Shown here: piece after piece, positions 8,789-15,660 of the stretch
Position numbering within the stretch: the stretch's first letter is position 1
Layout: each line of letters starts with the position of its first letter
Origin: JAKFWF01 sp041745515
GTDB taxonomy: Bacteria > Pseudomonadota > Alphaproteobacteria > Rhizobiales > Hyphomicrobiaceae
Direction of reading: 5' to 3'
DNA length: 27,735 bases
Assembly (NCBI GenBank): GCA_041745515.1
Contig: JBGTIU010000131.1
Coordinates: forward strand, 1 to 27,735
The notes under the pieces: generated by a model
Told to the model about the DNA's origin: nothing
What the model saw: only the letters and a program-made list of their open reading frames with translations
Database searches by the model: none
Program-made: the position numbers and the translations under genes

Positions 8789-8896
8789 ATGCGGATTGAA
8801 GGCCTTGCGCCTTTGCCTCCAATCGCGGTTTGGCCGGCTTTTCAGCCGGTCGTCTGCTCGAATTCGAGCAGCCCGCATGAGGAGTGTAGTCGATGA
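8789..8896 (+). CDS. Putative 35-codon leader ORF between the SAM-II riboswitch and metZ
   Basis: ATG 8789 follows the AAAGGG of the riboswitch 3' strand with 4 bases between. The frame stays open for 35 codons and ends at TGA 8894-8896, which overlaps the metZ start (ATGA at 8893-8896). The peptide begins MRIEGLAPLPPIAVW and ends SSSPHEECSR; it has two cysteines and many prolines and no recognisable domain. The frame differs from metZ, so this is not an N-terminal extension. It may be a coding leader whose translation, controlled by SAM, opens the hairpins before metZ and couples to it. It could also be a chance open frame. No conservation evidence is available here. Confidence 0.45.
   Translation: MRIEGLAPLPPIAVWPAFQPVVCSNSSSPHEECSR
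8794..8824 (+). repeat. Inverted repeat in the metZ leader
   Basis: Arms GATTGAAGGC (8794-8803) and GCCTCCAATC (8815-8824) are complementary at 9 of 10 positions, with an 11-base loop. The hairpin lies inside the leader ORF just after its start codon. There is no T-run after it, so it is not an ordinary intrinsic terminator. Confidence 0.6.
8832..8851 (+). repeat. Second hairpin in the metZ leader, complementary also to the aptamer loop
   Basis: GGCCGGC (8832-8838) pairs with GCCGGTC (8845-8851) with one G-U pair and a TTTTCA loop. The same 3' arm could instead pair with GGCCGGC at 8743-8749 inside the riboswitch loop, because the ten bases TTTGGCCGGC occur at both 8740-8749 and 8829-8838. 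Confidence 0.55.
8854..8871 (+). repeat. Perfect 18-bp palindrome just before the metZ Shine-Dalgarno
   Basis: CTGCTCGAATTCGAGCAG is its own reverse complement. As RNA it gives a 7-bp stem with an AATT loop ending 7 bases before GAGGAG (8879-8884). As DNA it could be an operator for a dimeric regulator. Both readings are inference. Confidence 0.7.
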
Positions 8897-10131
8897 CCAA
8901 GCCCCGACCAGACGCTTTCTCTGATCACCCACCCGACTGGCAGCCGGACACACAGCTCGTGCATGGCGGCACGCTACGATCCCAGTTCGGCGAGACCTCG
9001 GAAGCGCTGTTCCTGACCCAGGGCTTCGTCTACGCCAGTGCCGAGCAGGCCGAGGCGCGCTTCAAGAACGAGGAACCGGGGTTTCAATACAGCCGGTTCG
9101 GCAATCCCACGGTCGCTATGTTCGAAGAGCGCATGCGGCTTCTGGAAGGGTCCGAGGAAGCGCGCGCGACAGCCACGGGCATGGCAGCTGTCACCGCAGC
9201 CCTGCTGGGGTATCTGCGCGCGGGTGATCATGTCGTTGCTGCGCGCGCGATGTTCGGATCTTGCCGCTATGTCATCGAGGACTTATGTCCGCGCTTTGGC
9301 ATCACCGCGACCCTCGTCGATGGCCGCGATTTGAACAACTGGCGCGAGGCTATCCGAACCAACACGAAAGCGGTCTTCTTTGAAACGCCGGCCAATCCGA
9401 CGCTCGAACTGGTCGATATCGCCGGCGTCGCAAAAATTGCTCGCGAGCGTGGCGCGATCGTGATGGTTGACAATGTATTCGCGACGCCAATGCTGCAGAA
9501 GCCGCTCGAACTCGGCGCCGACGTTGTGATATACTCGGCGACGAAACACATCGACGGACAAGGTCGTTGCCTTGGTGGCGTCGTGCTGGCGAGCAAAGCC
9601 TTCGTCAAAGACTACCTGCACGATTTCATCCGCCAGACCGGACCCTCGCTGAGCCCGTTCAATGCTTGGGTGATGCTCAAAGGCCTGGAAACGCTGGCCA
9701 TCCGCATCAAGGCGCAAAGCCAATCGGCTGCGACGGTCGCGGACCATCTGGCCGGGCGGGACAAGGGCATCGGTCGTGTCATCTATCCCGGCCGCGCCGA
9801 CCATCCGCAAGCAGCCCTCGCCGCCAAACAGATGCGCGGTGGCGGGCAGCTGGTGACGTTTGAAGTCAGTACTGGCGATGTGGCGTCTGAGAAGGTTGCA
9901 GCATTCCGCTTCCTGAACGCGCTTCGATTGATCAAGATCTCGAACAATCTTGGCGACGCCAAAAGTTTGATTACGCACCCCGCGACCACGACGCACCAGC
10001 GCCTCAAACCTGAAGCCCGCGCCGAACTTGGCATCACCGACGGCATGGTGCGCCTGTCTGTTGGCCTCGAGGCGGTGGAGGACATCATCGCCGATCTCGA
10101 TCAGGCGCTGCGGGCGACGGCGCATTTTTGA
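8893..10131 (+). CDS. metZ: O-succinylhomoserine sulfhydrylase MetZ
   Basis: This 412-residue PLP enzyme of the Cys/Met metabolism family converts O-succinylhomoserine and sulfide to homocysteine in methionine synthesis. The PLP lysine is K218 in YSATKHIDGQGR; the HIDGQGR continuation separates MetZ from cystathionine synthases. Other family marks are QYSRFGNPT (residues 65-73), ATATGMAAV and the C-terminal RLSVGLE. The start ATG 8893 has GAGGAG 8 bases upstream, so metZ can be translated on its own signal. It also overlaps the stop of a 35-codon leader ORF preceded by a SAM-II riboswitch, which fits feedback control by S-adenosylmethionine. It is divergent from the DUF3095 gene. Confidence 0.96.
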   Translation: MTKPRPDAFSDHPPDWQPDTQLVHGGTLRSQFGETSEALFLTQGFVYASAEQAEARFKNEEPGFQYSRFGNPTVAMFEERMRLLEGSEEARATATGMAAVTAALLGYLRAGDHVVAARAMFGSCRYVIEDLCPRFGITATLVDGRDLNNWREAIRTNTKAVFFETPANPTLELVDIAGVAKIARERGAIVMVDNVFATPMLQKPLELGADVVIYSATKHIDGQGRCLGGVVLASKAFVKDYLHDFIRQTGPSLSPFNAWVMLKGLETLAIRIKAQSQSAATVADHLAGRDKGIGRVIYPGRADHPQAALAAKQMRGGGQLVTFEVSTGDVASEKVAAFRFLNALRLIKISNNLGDAKSLITHPATTTHQRLKPEARAELGITDGMVRLSVGLEAVEDIIADLDQALRATAHF

Positions 10132-10231
10132 CGTTTCAATAAAGTAATCGTGACTGTCGGGGCCGGCGACCGCCGTGATAGCCATTGGCGCGTAGTCGAG
10201 GCGTGGCCATTATGTTGGAGGCAAGGCAAAC

Positions 10232-11233
10232 TTGAATATCGAGGCCAAGGGCGCAGTGATCGCGCATGAGCAGGAGGAATTGCGTCCTGCGAAGTTCGAG
10301 CACCCCGACCTGACGGCGAAGGGCGAACAGCGTGCATCCGTGCCGTTGCTGTTGCTCGACACGTTGTGGTTCAACACCGGAACGCTGTGCAACATCACGT
10401 GCCGGAACTGCTACATTGAATCCAGCCCCGAAAACGACCGGCTGGCGTACATCGCTGCTGCCGAAGTCTCAGCCTACCTCGACGAAATCGCGAGCCTGAA
10501 GCTCGGCACCCGCGAAATCGGCTTCACCGGTGGCGAACCCTTCCTCAACCCCGACATGCTCGCCATGACCGGCGCTGCTCTGGCGCGCGGCCACGAAGTC
10601 CTGGTTCTGACCAACGCCATGCTGCCAATGCAGCGGCCGAAGATCAAAGCCGGACTGCTGGCGCTCAAAGCTCGATACGGCGACAAACTGTGTTTGCGCG
10701 TCAGTCTGGATCATCACGGCAAAGCTCTACACGAGACCGAGCGCGGTGCGAGAACCTGGGATAAGGCGCTCGCCGGCATCGATTGGCTATGCCAGAACGG
10801 CTTCCACACCGCCATTGCCGGACGCAGCTGTTGGGAAGAGACAGAGTCCGAAGCGCGCGCCGGCTACCGTGCGTTGATCGAGGCGCGCGGCTGGACCATC
10901 GAAGCCGCCAATAAGAAGCAACTCATGCTGCTCCCCGAGATGGACGGCAGCGACGAAGTGCCGGAAATCACCACGGCGTGCTGGGACATTCTGCATAAGT
11001 CGCCGGCCCAGATGATGTGCGCTTCGAGCCGAATGATCGTCAAGCGCAAGGGCGCGAGCCATCCGGTAGTGGTGCCATGCACGCTGCTGCCTTACGAGCC
11101 GTCGTTTGAAATGGCCGCTACGATCGAAGCCTCGTTGGAAGCAGACGGCGGCATGTTCGCCAACGGCGCGGTAAAGCTGTGCCATTCCCACTGCGCAAAG
11201 TTCTGCGTACTGGGCGGCGGCAGTTGTTCGTGA
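10232..11233 (+). CDS. Radical SAM protein with C-terminal cysteine cluster, substrate unknown
   Basis: The 333-residue protein has the radical SAM iron-sulfur motif CNITCRNC (C53, C57, C60), a variant ordering CxxxCxxC. A GGE-type segment (FTGGEPF) contacts SAM, and LRVSLDHH lies on a core strand. The C-terminus carries C317, C321, C325 and C332 (CHSHCAKFCVLGGGSCS), with further cysteines in CASSRMIVK and PCTLLPYEP. These probably ligate an auxiliary 4Fe-4S cluster, as in SPASM-like proteins. The start is TTG 10232 with GGAGG 10 bases upstream; GTG 10256 or so is an alternative and no in-frame ATG is near. It lies 100 bases after metZ on the same strand, so co-transcription is possible. I do not recognise the product made. 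Confidence 0.87.
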   Translation: MNIEAKGAVIAHEQEELRPAKFEHPDLTAKGEQRASVPLLLLDTLWFNTGTLCNITCRNCYIESSPENDRLAYIAAAEVSAYLDEIASLKLGTREIGFTGGEPFLNPDMLAMTGAALARGHEVLVLTNAMLPMQRPKIKAGLLALKARYGDKLCLRVSLDHHGKALHETERGARTWDKALAGIDWLCQNGFHTAIAGRSCWEETESEARAGYRALIEARGWTIEAANKKQLMLLPEMDGSDEVPEITTACWDILHKSPAQMMCASSRMIVKRKGASHPVVVPCTLLPYEPSFEMAATIEASLEADGGMFANGAVKLCHSHCAKFCVLGGGSCS

Positions 11234-11257
11234 AGGCTTGTTGGGCGGCTGAAGCCT
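11234..11257 (+). terminator. Short inverted repeat between convergent genes, possible weak terminator
   Basis: AGGCTT (11234-11239) and AAGCCT (11252-11257) flank a 12-base loop directly after the radical SAM stop and run into the mscL stop. ACTTCTTT follows on the plus strand. It is the only candidate in the 22-base gap between the convergent genes. Confidence 0.3.
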
Positions 11258-11645
11258 ACTTCTTTACCAGCGCATCGCGGATTTCCCTGAGATAAGTCTC
11301 GGACACGGGAGCTGAAGGCGCCACGACTACGATCGGGGCCGGCTTCTTCAGCCTGTTCACTGCCTTGATAACCATGAACAGCACAAGCGCAATGATTGCG
11401 AAATCGATGATCGACTGAATGAACGCGCCATACTTGATGAGGACCGGCCGCACCGTCGTGCCGAGATTTATTGCCAGATCCTTGAAGTCGACGCCGCTCA
11501 GCAGAAAGCCGATCGGCGGCATGAGTACATTCTCGACCAGCGTTGAGACGACCTTGCCGAACGCGACGCCAATGATGACGCCAACAGCCAAATCAACCAC
11601 ATTGCCCTTCAGGGTAAATTCCTTGAACTCATCGATCATTCCCAT
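11256..11645 (-). CDS. mscL: Large-conductance mechanosensitive channel MscL
   Basis: The 129-residue protein matches MscL throughout. The N-terminal helix is followed by FTLKGNVVDLAVGVIIGVAFGKVVSTLV (first transmembrane helix, glycine-rich), the PPIGFLLSGVDF loop, a second transmembrane helix (IIDFAIIALVLFMVIKAV) and a cytoplasmic helix with a KK-rich start. MscL is a homopentameric inner-membrane valve that releases solutes on hypo-osmotic shock. ATG 11645 was chosen because AAGG lies 8 bases upstream and because family proteins begin here. The frame is open for 26 more codons to 11723, but that would add a non-homologous N-terminus. Its upstream region is shared with the divergent hybrid kinase gene. 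Confidence 0.96.
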   Translation of the reverse strand: MGMIDEFKEFTLKGNVVDLAVGVIIGVAFGKVVSTLVENVLMPPIGFLLSGVDFKDLAINLGTTVRPVLIKYGAFIQSIIDFAIIALVLFMVIKAVNRLKKPAPIVVVAPSAPVSETYLREIRDALVKK

Positions 11646-11671
11646 TTGTGTCACCTTGCGTTCGACCTCGG

Positions 11672-11699
11672 CAGATAATTCGTGCCGAAAGGCAGTCAA
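11672..11699 (-). promoter_or_regulatory. Candidate sigma-70-type promoter of mscL
   Basis: Read on the minus strand, TTGACT (11699-11694) and TATCTG (11677-11672) are 16 bases apart, and the transcript would begin about 20 bases before ATG 11645. Its presence supports the shorter mscL start, since the longer version begins upstream of this promoter. Confidence 0.35.
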
Positions 11700-11884
11700 G
11701 CCGATTCTAGCTGGGGTTGACAATCGTTAAGCAGGCCAAACGAGCTTCGCAATCAATCCGCCCGAGGGTTCAGGCTTTTCCGTAGGCAGCAAGGCGGTCG
11801 GCCGCCGGCAATGGACAAGTGCCACGACTTTGCCCACTCTCAAGGGCAGATTGAGGCATTGACGAACCGAGAGCTGCGCCATTC

Positions 11885-14800
11885 ATGTTTCAAGCCTGGG
11901 CTATCGTCGCACTTGCGATCGCCTACGTCTGCGTCCTTTTCGCGGTCGCCTGGGCAGGAGATCGCGTTGTTCGCTCGCGTGCCGGCAGCGCCGGCCGCCC
12001 GGTGCTTTATGCACTGACGCTCGGCGTCTATTGCACGTCTTGGACCTTCTTTGGCAGCGTTGGGCTCGCTGCCTCCACCGGCTACGACTTTATACCGGTG
12101 TATCTGGGCCCGATCCTGATGTTCGCGATCGGCTGGCCGCTGATCATCCGGATTGTCCGCATCGCCAAAAGCCAGAACCTGACATCGGTCGCCGATTTCC
12201 TGGCCGCGCGTTATGGCAAGAGTCAGGCGGTCGCGGGCACCGTCACCATGGTGGCGGTCGTTGGCACGCTACCCTACATCGCACTGCAGTTGAAGGCGGT
12301 CGTCGCTTCGACCGAGGTGCTGCTCGGCAACAGCCCATTCCTGCCACTCACGCTGCCGGAGATCGGCTTGCTGGAAACAGCGCTTGTGGTGGCTCTAGCG
12401 CTCGCAACCTTCGCAGTACTGTTCGGTACCCGGCATATCGATGCCACAGAGCATCAGGACGGCCTGATGCTTGCCATCGCCGCTGAATCGCTCGTCAAGC
12501 TTGCGGCCTTCCTGACCGTCGGCCTGTTCGCGCTCTATGCGGTGTTCGGCGGCATCACGGGGTTTGCCGATCGCGCCCGGGCGAGCATCGACATTCAGAC
12601 GATCTTCGGCCAGTCGTTTAACGGCGGTACCTGGCTGACGGTCATGTTCCTGAGTTTTGTGGCAATCATTCTGCTGCCGCGGCAGTTCCACGTAACCGTC
12701 GTCGAGAACAACTCCGAGCGCGAGATCAAGCGTGCAGCGTGGATGTTTCCGCTCTATCTCGTACTGATCAACCTGTTCGTGGTGCCGATCGCGGCGGCTG
12801 GCCTGCTGACATTGCCGCGCGGATTGGTCGATCCTGACATGTATGTGCTCGCGCTGCCGATGTCGCGCGGTGCCGACACGATCACGACGCTCGCCTATAT
12901 CGGCGGTCTTTCAGCGGCGACCGCGATGGTGATCGTCGAGTCGATCGCGCTGTCGATCATGGTGAGCAACGGCCTCGTCGTGCCGTTGCTGCTGCGGTGG
13001 GGTCTGCTTGGCGCCAACGCCCAGGAAGAACTGGCCGGCCGGCTGCTGATCATACGCCGCGTGGCCATTTTCGGAATCGTACTCGCCGGGTATTACGTTC
13101 ACCGCGCACTCGGACAAAGCCAGGGGCTGGCCGCCATCGGCCTCGTCTCGTTTGCGGCGATCGCGCAGTTGGCACCAGCCTTTTTTATCGGGCTGTTCTG
13201 GAAAAAGGGAACCGCGCGCGGCGCCATCGCCGGCATCCTCGCAGGCTTCCTGATCTGGGGCTACACGCTGCTGCTGCCCTGGATCGTCAAGGCGGGTTGG
13301 CTGTCACCGCTGCTGCTGGCCGAAGGACCTTTCGGCATCGGTTGGTTGAAACCGCAGGCCTTGCTGTTCCTGAAGTTCGAGCCTCTGACGCATGGCGTAA
13401 TCTGGAGCATCGCCGCCAACATTACCGCCTACTTCGTCGTATCGGCGTTGCGCCAGCCGGAGCCGATCGAGCGCCTGCAGGCCCATGTCTTCGTTAATGA
13501 CGATGTGCATCGCCCTGAATATCCAGCGTCGCCAGCGGCATTCCGGCTGTGGCGCACGTCGATCACAGTGGCCGACCTGCAACTGACCGCTGCCCGCTAT
13601 CTGGGGGCGGAGCGGGCGGAGCGTTCGTTTGCCGAATTTGCCGAATCAAGGCGACCAGCTGGCGCGCGAGTGCTGCCACCGCACACCGAAGCCGACCTGC
13701 AGATCCTGCGCTTTACTGAGCGGCTGCTGGCGAGCGCAATCGGCGCGGCATCGGCCCGGCTCGTACTGGCACTGCTGCTGAGGCGCTCGAATATCGGCAG
13801 CCAATCGGCATTGCGGCTCCTGGACGACGCATCCGAAGCGTTGCAGTACAATCGCGATCTGCTGCAGTCGGCGCTCGATCAGGTTCGGCATGGGCTCGGT
13901 GTGTTCGACAAGGACATGCTGCTGATCTGCTGGAACCGGCAGTTCCGCGAACTGCTGGATCTGCCGGCCGACCATGGCCGCGTCGGCGTGCCGATGGAAC
14001 TGATCCTGAAACACTGCGCCGATCGTGGCGACTTCGGCCCCGGCGATATCAGCCAGCTGGTGGCCGACCGCATGGCGAGGCTCAGCGCCACAAAAGAAAC
14101 CTTTCTCGAGCGCACGGGTGCCGGCAAGCGCATTCTTGAAATCCGGACGGCCGCCATGCCCCAAGGCGGCATCGTCGCGACCTATTCGGACATCACCGAT
14201 CGCGTTGCCGCCGCCAGCGCGCTCGCGGCTGCTAACGAAACGCTGGAGCGGCGCGTTATCGAACGCACGGCCGAACTGACGCAGGTGAACCAGGCGCTCG
14301 GCGTGGCCAAGGCCAAGGCCGACGACGCCAATCTCGACAAGACACGCTTTCTGGCGGCGGCCAGCCATGACTTGTTGCAGCCGCTCAACGCCGCGCGCCT
14401 CTACGCAACAAGTCTCGCGGAACGGTCGCTTGGCGTATCCGAATCCGAGATGGCGCGTAACATCGATGCGGCGCTGAGTTCGGTCGAAGAAATTCTGAGC
14501 GCGCTGATCGACCTTTCCAGGATGGACGCCGGGCGGCTCGAGCCGGAGATCGGCGACGTCGCGCTCGGCGAAATGTTCCACCGGCTTCGTGTCGAGTTCG
14601 AACCGATGGCCCGCGCCAAGGGGCTCGACCTCAGGGTCGTGCCGACGTCGCTGTGGGCTCGAACTGACCGCCGTTTGCTGCGACGGGCGTTGCAAAACTT
14701 CGTTTCGAACGCGGTGAAATACACGCGCTCCGGCGTGGTTCTGCTCGGCGCCCGGCGGCGAGGTGGCAAAATCGTCGTCGAGGTCGTGGACACGGGCGAT

Positions 14801-15433
14801 GGCATTGCGGCATCCAAACACGCCCTGATCTTCAAAGAGTTCCATCGGCTGGAGGAACAGGCACGCGCCGAACCGGGGCTTGGGCTCGGTCTGTCGATCG
14901 TCGAGCGCATCGGTCGTGTGCTCGACAGCGAGATCGGCTTGCGATCGGAGCCCGGACGCGGATCGACATTCTCGATGACATTGCCGCGCACGGCCACGCC
15001 GGCGATCCTGCCCGGCGAGACCGCAACAGTTACTGTTGGTCCGATCGCTGGTTGCGTGACACTGTGTATCGACAACGAGCCAGCCGTGCTGGCTGGGATG
15101 CGCACCCTGCTCGAAGGCTGGGGCTGCTTGGTGCTGACAGCCGAAAGCAGCGCCAGCGCAATCGTCGCCGTGAACCGGGCCGGCGTTCGGCCGGATGTGA
15201 TCCTGGCCGACTACCAACTCGATTCCGGCACTGGCGTCGAGGCGGTGGCGCAGATCCGCGCGCACGTCGACTGGGATGTGCCGGCGCTCATCATTACTGC
15301 CAATCATTCGCCGGAAGTTCAACGCGAAGTGCGCCGCCGCGGCCTCGGGCTGATGCGCAAACCGGTCAAGGCCGGCGCGCTGCGTGCCCTGCTGACCCAG
15401 CAACAGTTACAGCGCCAGTCGGCGGCGGAGTAG
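11885..15433 (+). CDS. Hybrid sensor histidine kinase with an N-terminal sodium/solute symporter-like domain
   Basis: This 1182-residue protein has a sodium:solute symporter (SSS) fold of about 12-13 membrane segments at roughly 1-520. A STAC-like linker (about 560-640) and a PAS domain (about 655-770) follow, then a coiled coil (775-820), a HisKA domain with H828 in FLAAASHDLLQPL, and an ATPase domain with N942 in NFVSNAVKYT and GLGLGLSIVERIG. A receiver domain (about 1055-1175) has phospho-acceptor D1109 in DVILADYQLDS and K1159. This layout is like CbrA and related kinases in which a transporter-like module senses or carries a nutrient, but it adds a receiver. No separate response regulator is adjacent, so phosphate probably goes to a distant partner. 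The signal is unknown. The upstream 239 bases are shared with mscL. Confidence 0.92.
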   Translation: MFQAWAIVALAIAYVCVLFAVAWAGDRVVRSRAGSAGRPVLYALTLGVYCTSWTFFGSVGLAASTGYDFIPVYLGPILMFAIGWPLIIRIVRIAKSQNLTSVADFLAARYGKSQAVAGTVTMVAVVGTLPYIALQLKAVVASTEVLLGNSPFLPLTLPEIGLLETALVVALALATFAVLFGTRHIDATEHQDGLMLAIAAESLVKLAAFLTVGLFALYAVFGGITGFADRARASIDIQTIFGQSFNGGTWLTVMFLSFVAIILLPRQFHVTVVENNSEREIKRAAWMFPLYLVLINLFVVPIAAAGLLTLPRGLVDPDMYVLALPMSRGADTITTLAYIGGLSAATAMVIVESIALSIMVSNGLVVPLLLRWGLLGANAQEELAGRLLIIRRVAIFGIVLAGYYVHRALGQSQGLAAIGLVSFAAIAQLAPAFFIGLFWKKGTARGAIAGILAGFLIWGYTLLLPWIVKAGWLSPLLLAEGPFGIGWLKPQALLFLKFEPLTHGVIWSIAANITAYFVVSALRQPEPIERLQAHVFVNDDVHRPEYPASPAAFRLWRTSITVADLQLTAARYLGAERAERSFAEFAESRRPAGARVLPPHTEADLQILRFTERLLASAIGAASARLVLALLLRRSNIGSQSALRLLDDASEALQYNRDLLQSALDQVRHGLGVFDKDMLLICWNRQFRELLDLPADHGRVGVPMELILKHCADRGDFGPGDISQLVADRMARLSATKETFLERTGAGKRILEIRTAAMPQGGIVATYSDITDRVAAASALAAANETLERRVIERTAELTQVNQALGVAKAKADDANLDKTRFLAAASHDLLQPLNAARLYATSLAERSLGVSESEMARNIDAALSSVEEILSALIDLSRMDAGRLEPEIGDVALGEMFHRLRVEFEPMARAKGLDLRVVPTSLWARTDRRLLRRALQNFVSNAVKYTRSGVVLLGARRRGGKIVVEVVDTGDGIAASKHALIFKEFHRLEEQARAEPGLGLGLSIVERIGRVLDSEIGLRSEPGRGSTFSMTLPRTATPAILPGETATVTVGPIAGCVTLCIDNEPAVLAGMRTLLEGWGCLVLTAESSASAIVAVNRAGVRPDVILADYQLDSGTGVEAVAQIRAHVDWDVPALIITANHSPEVQREVRRRGLGLMRKPVKAGALRALLTQQQLQRQSAAE

Positions 15434-15479
15434 TGAACAGGGCCAGGGATATTCAGTCCTCAGACCCGTCCTTCCGCGT

Positions 15480-15613
15480 CCCCGGAAATTGGCGCGGGAG
15501 CGCGCCGATTGTCCGGGGTCTTTACCCGTCGAAATTTGGCACGATCTCACAACACCACAACAGGTAAAGATCCCGGACAAACGTCACTCCCTGCGGTCGG
15601 ACGTTTTCCGGGA
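15480..15613. repeat. Structured intergenic element of three overlapping inverted repeats
   Basis: Three strong pairings overlap. (A) 15480-15496 with 15501-15518 forms a 17-bp stem (one wobble, one bulged G, loop GGAG), outer arms CCCCGGA and TCCGGGG. (B) TCCGGGGTCTTTACC (15512-15526) pairs with GGTAAAGATCCCGGA (15563-15577), 14 of 15. (C) TCCCGGACAAACGTC (15571-15585) pairs with GACGTTTTCCGGGA (15600-15613), perfect except for one bulged C, 14-base loop. The arms CCGGGG and CCCGGA are shared, so A or B, and B or C, exclude each other. It lies between the convergent hybrid kinase and serS genes. It could be a bidirectional terminator or a dispersed palindromic extragenic element. No T-run follows any arm. 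Confidence 0.75.
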
Positions 15614-15660
15614 ACGCGGTTGAGAGAGTTGAGTCAACCCAATTTGCGGCATGTTGGGTG

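Noticed and set aside
8628..8900. Upstream extension of the DUF3095 frame on the minus strand
   Set aside because: It would encode 91 residues antisense to the SAM-II riboswitch and leader. The family motif starts right after ATG 8627, which has a ribosome binding site.
11646..11723. 26-codon N-terminal extension of MscL
   Set aside because: MscL proteins start at the equivalent of ATG 11645, which has AAGG 8 bases upstream, and the extension covers a likely promoter.
13646..15403. Long open frame on the minus strand opposite the hybrid kinase (585 codons)
   Set aside because: The plus strand encodes a complete multi-domain kinase there. The antisense product is Arg/His/Gln-rich without any known domain, typical of a GC-rich shadow frame.
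15618..15660. Small inverted repeat (CAACCCAA with TTGGGTG) as a serS terminator
   Set aside because: The stem is short with an 11-base loop and no T-run follows on the minus strand.
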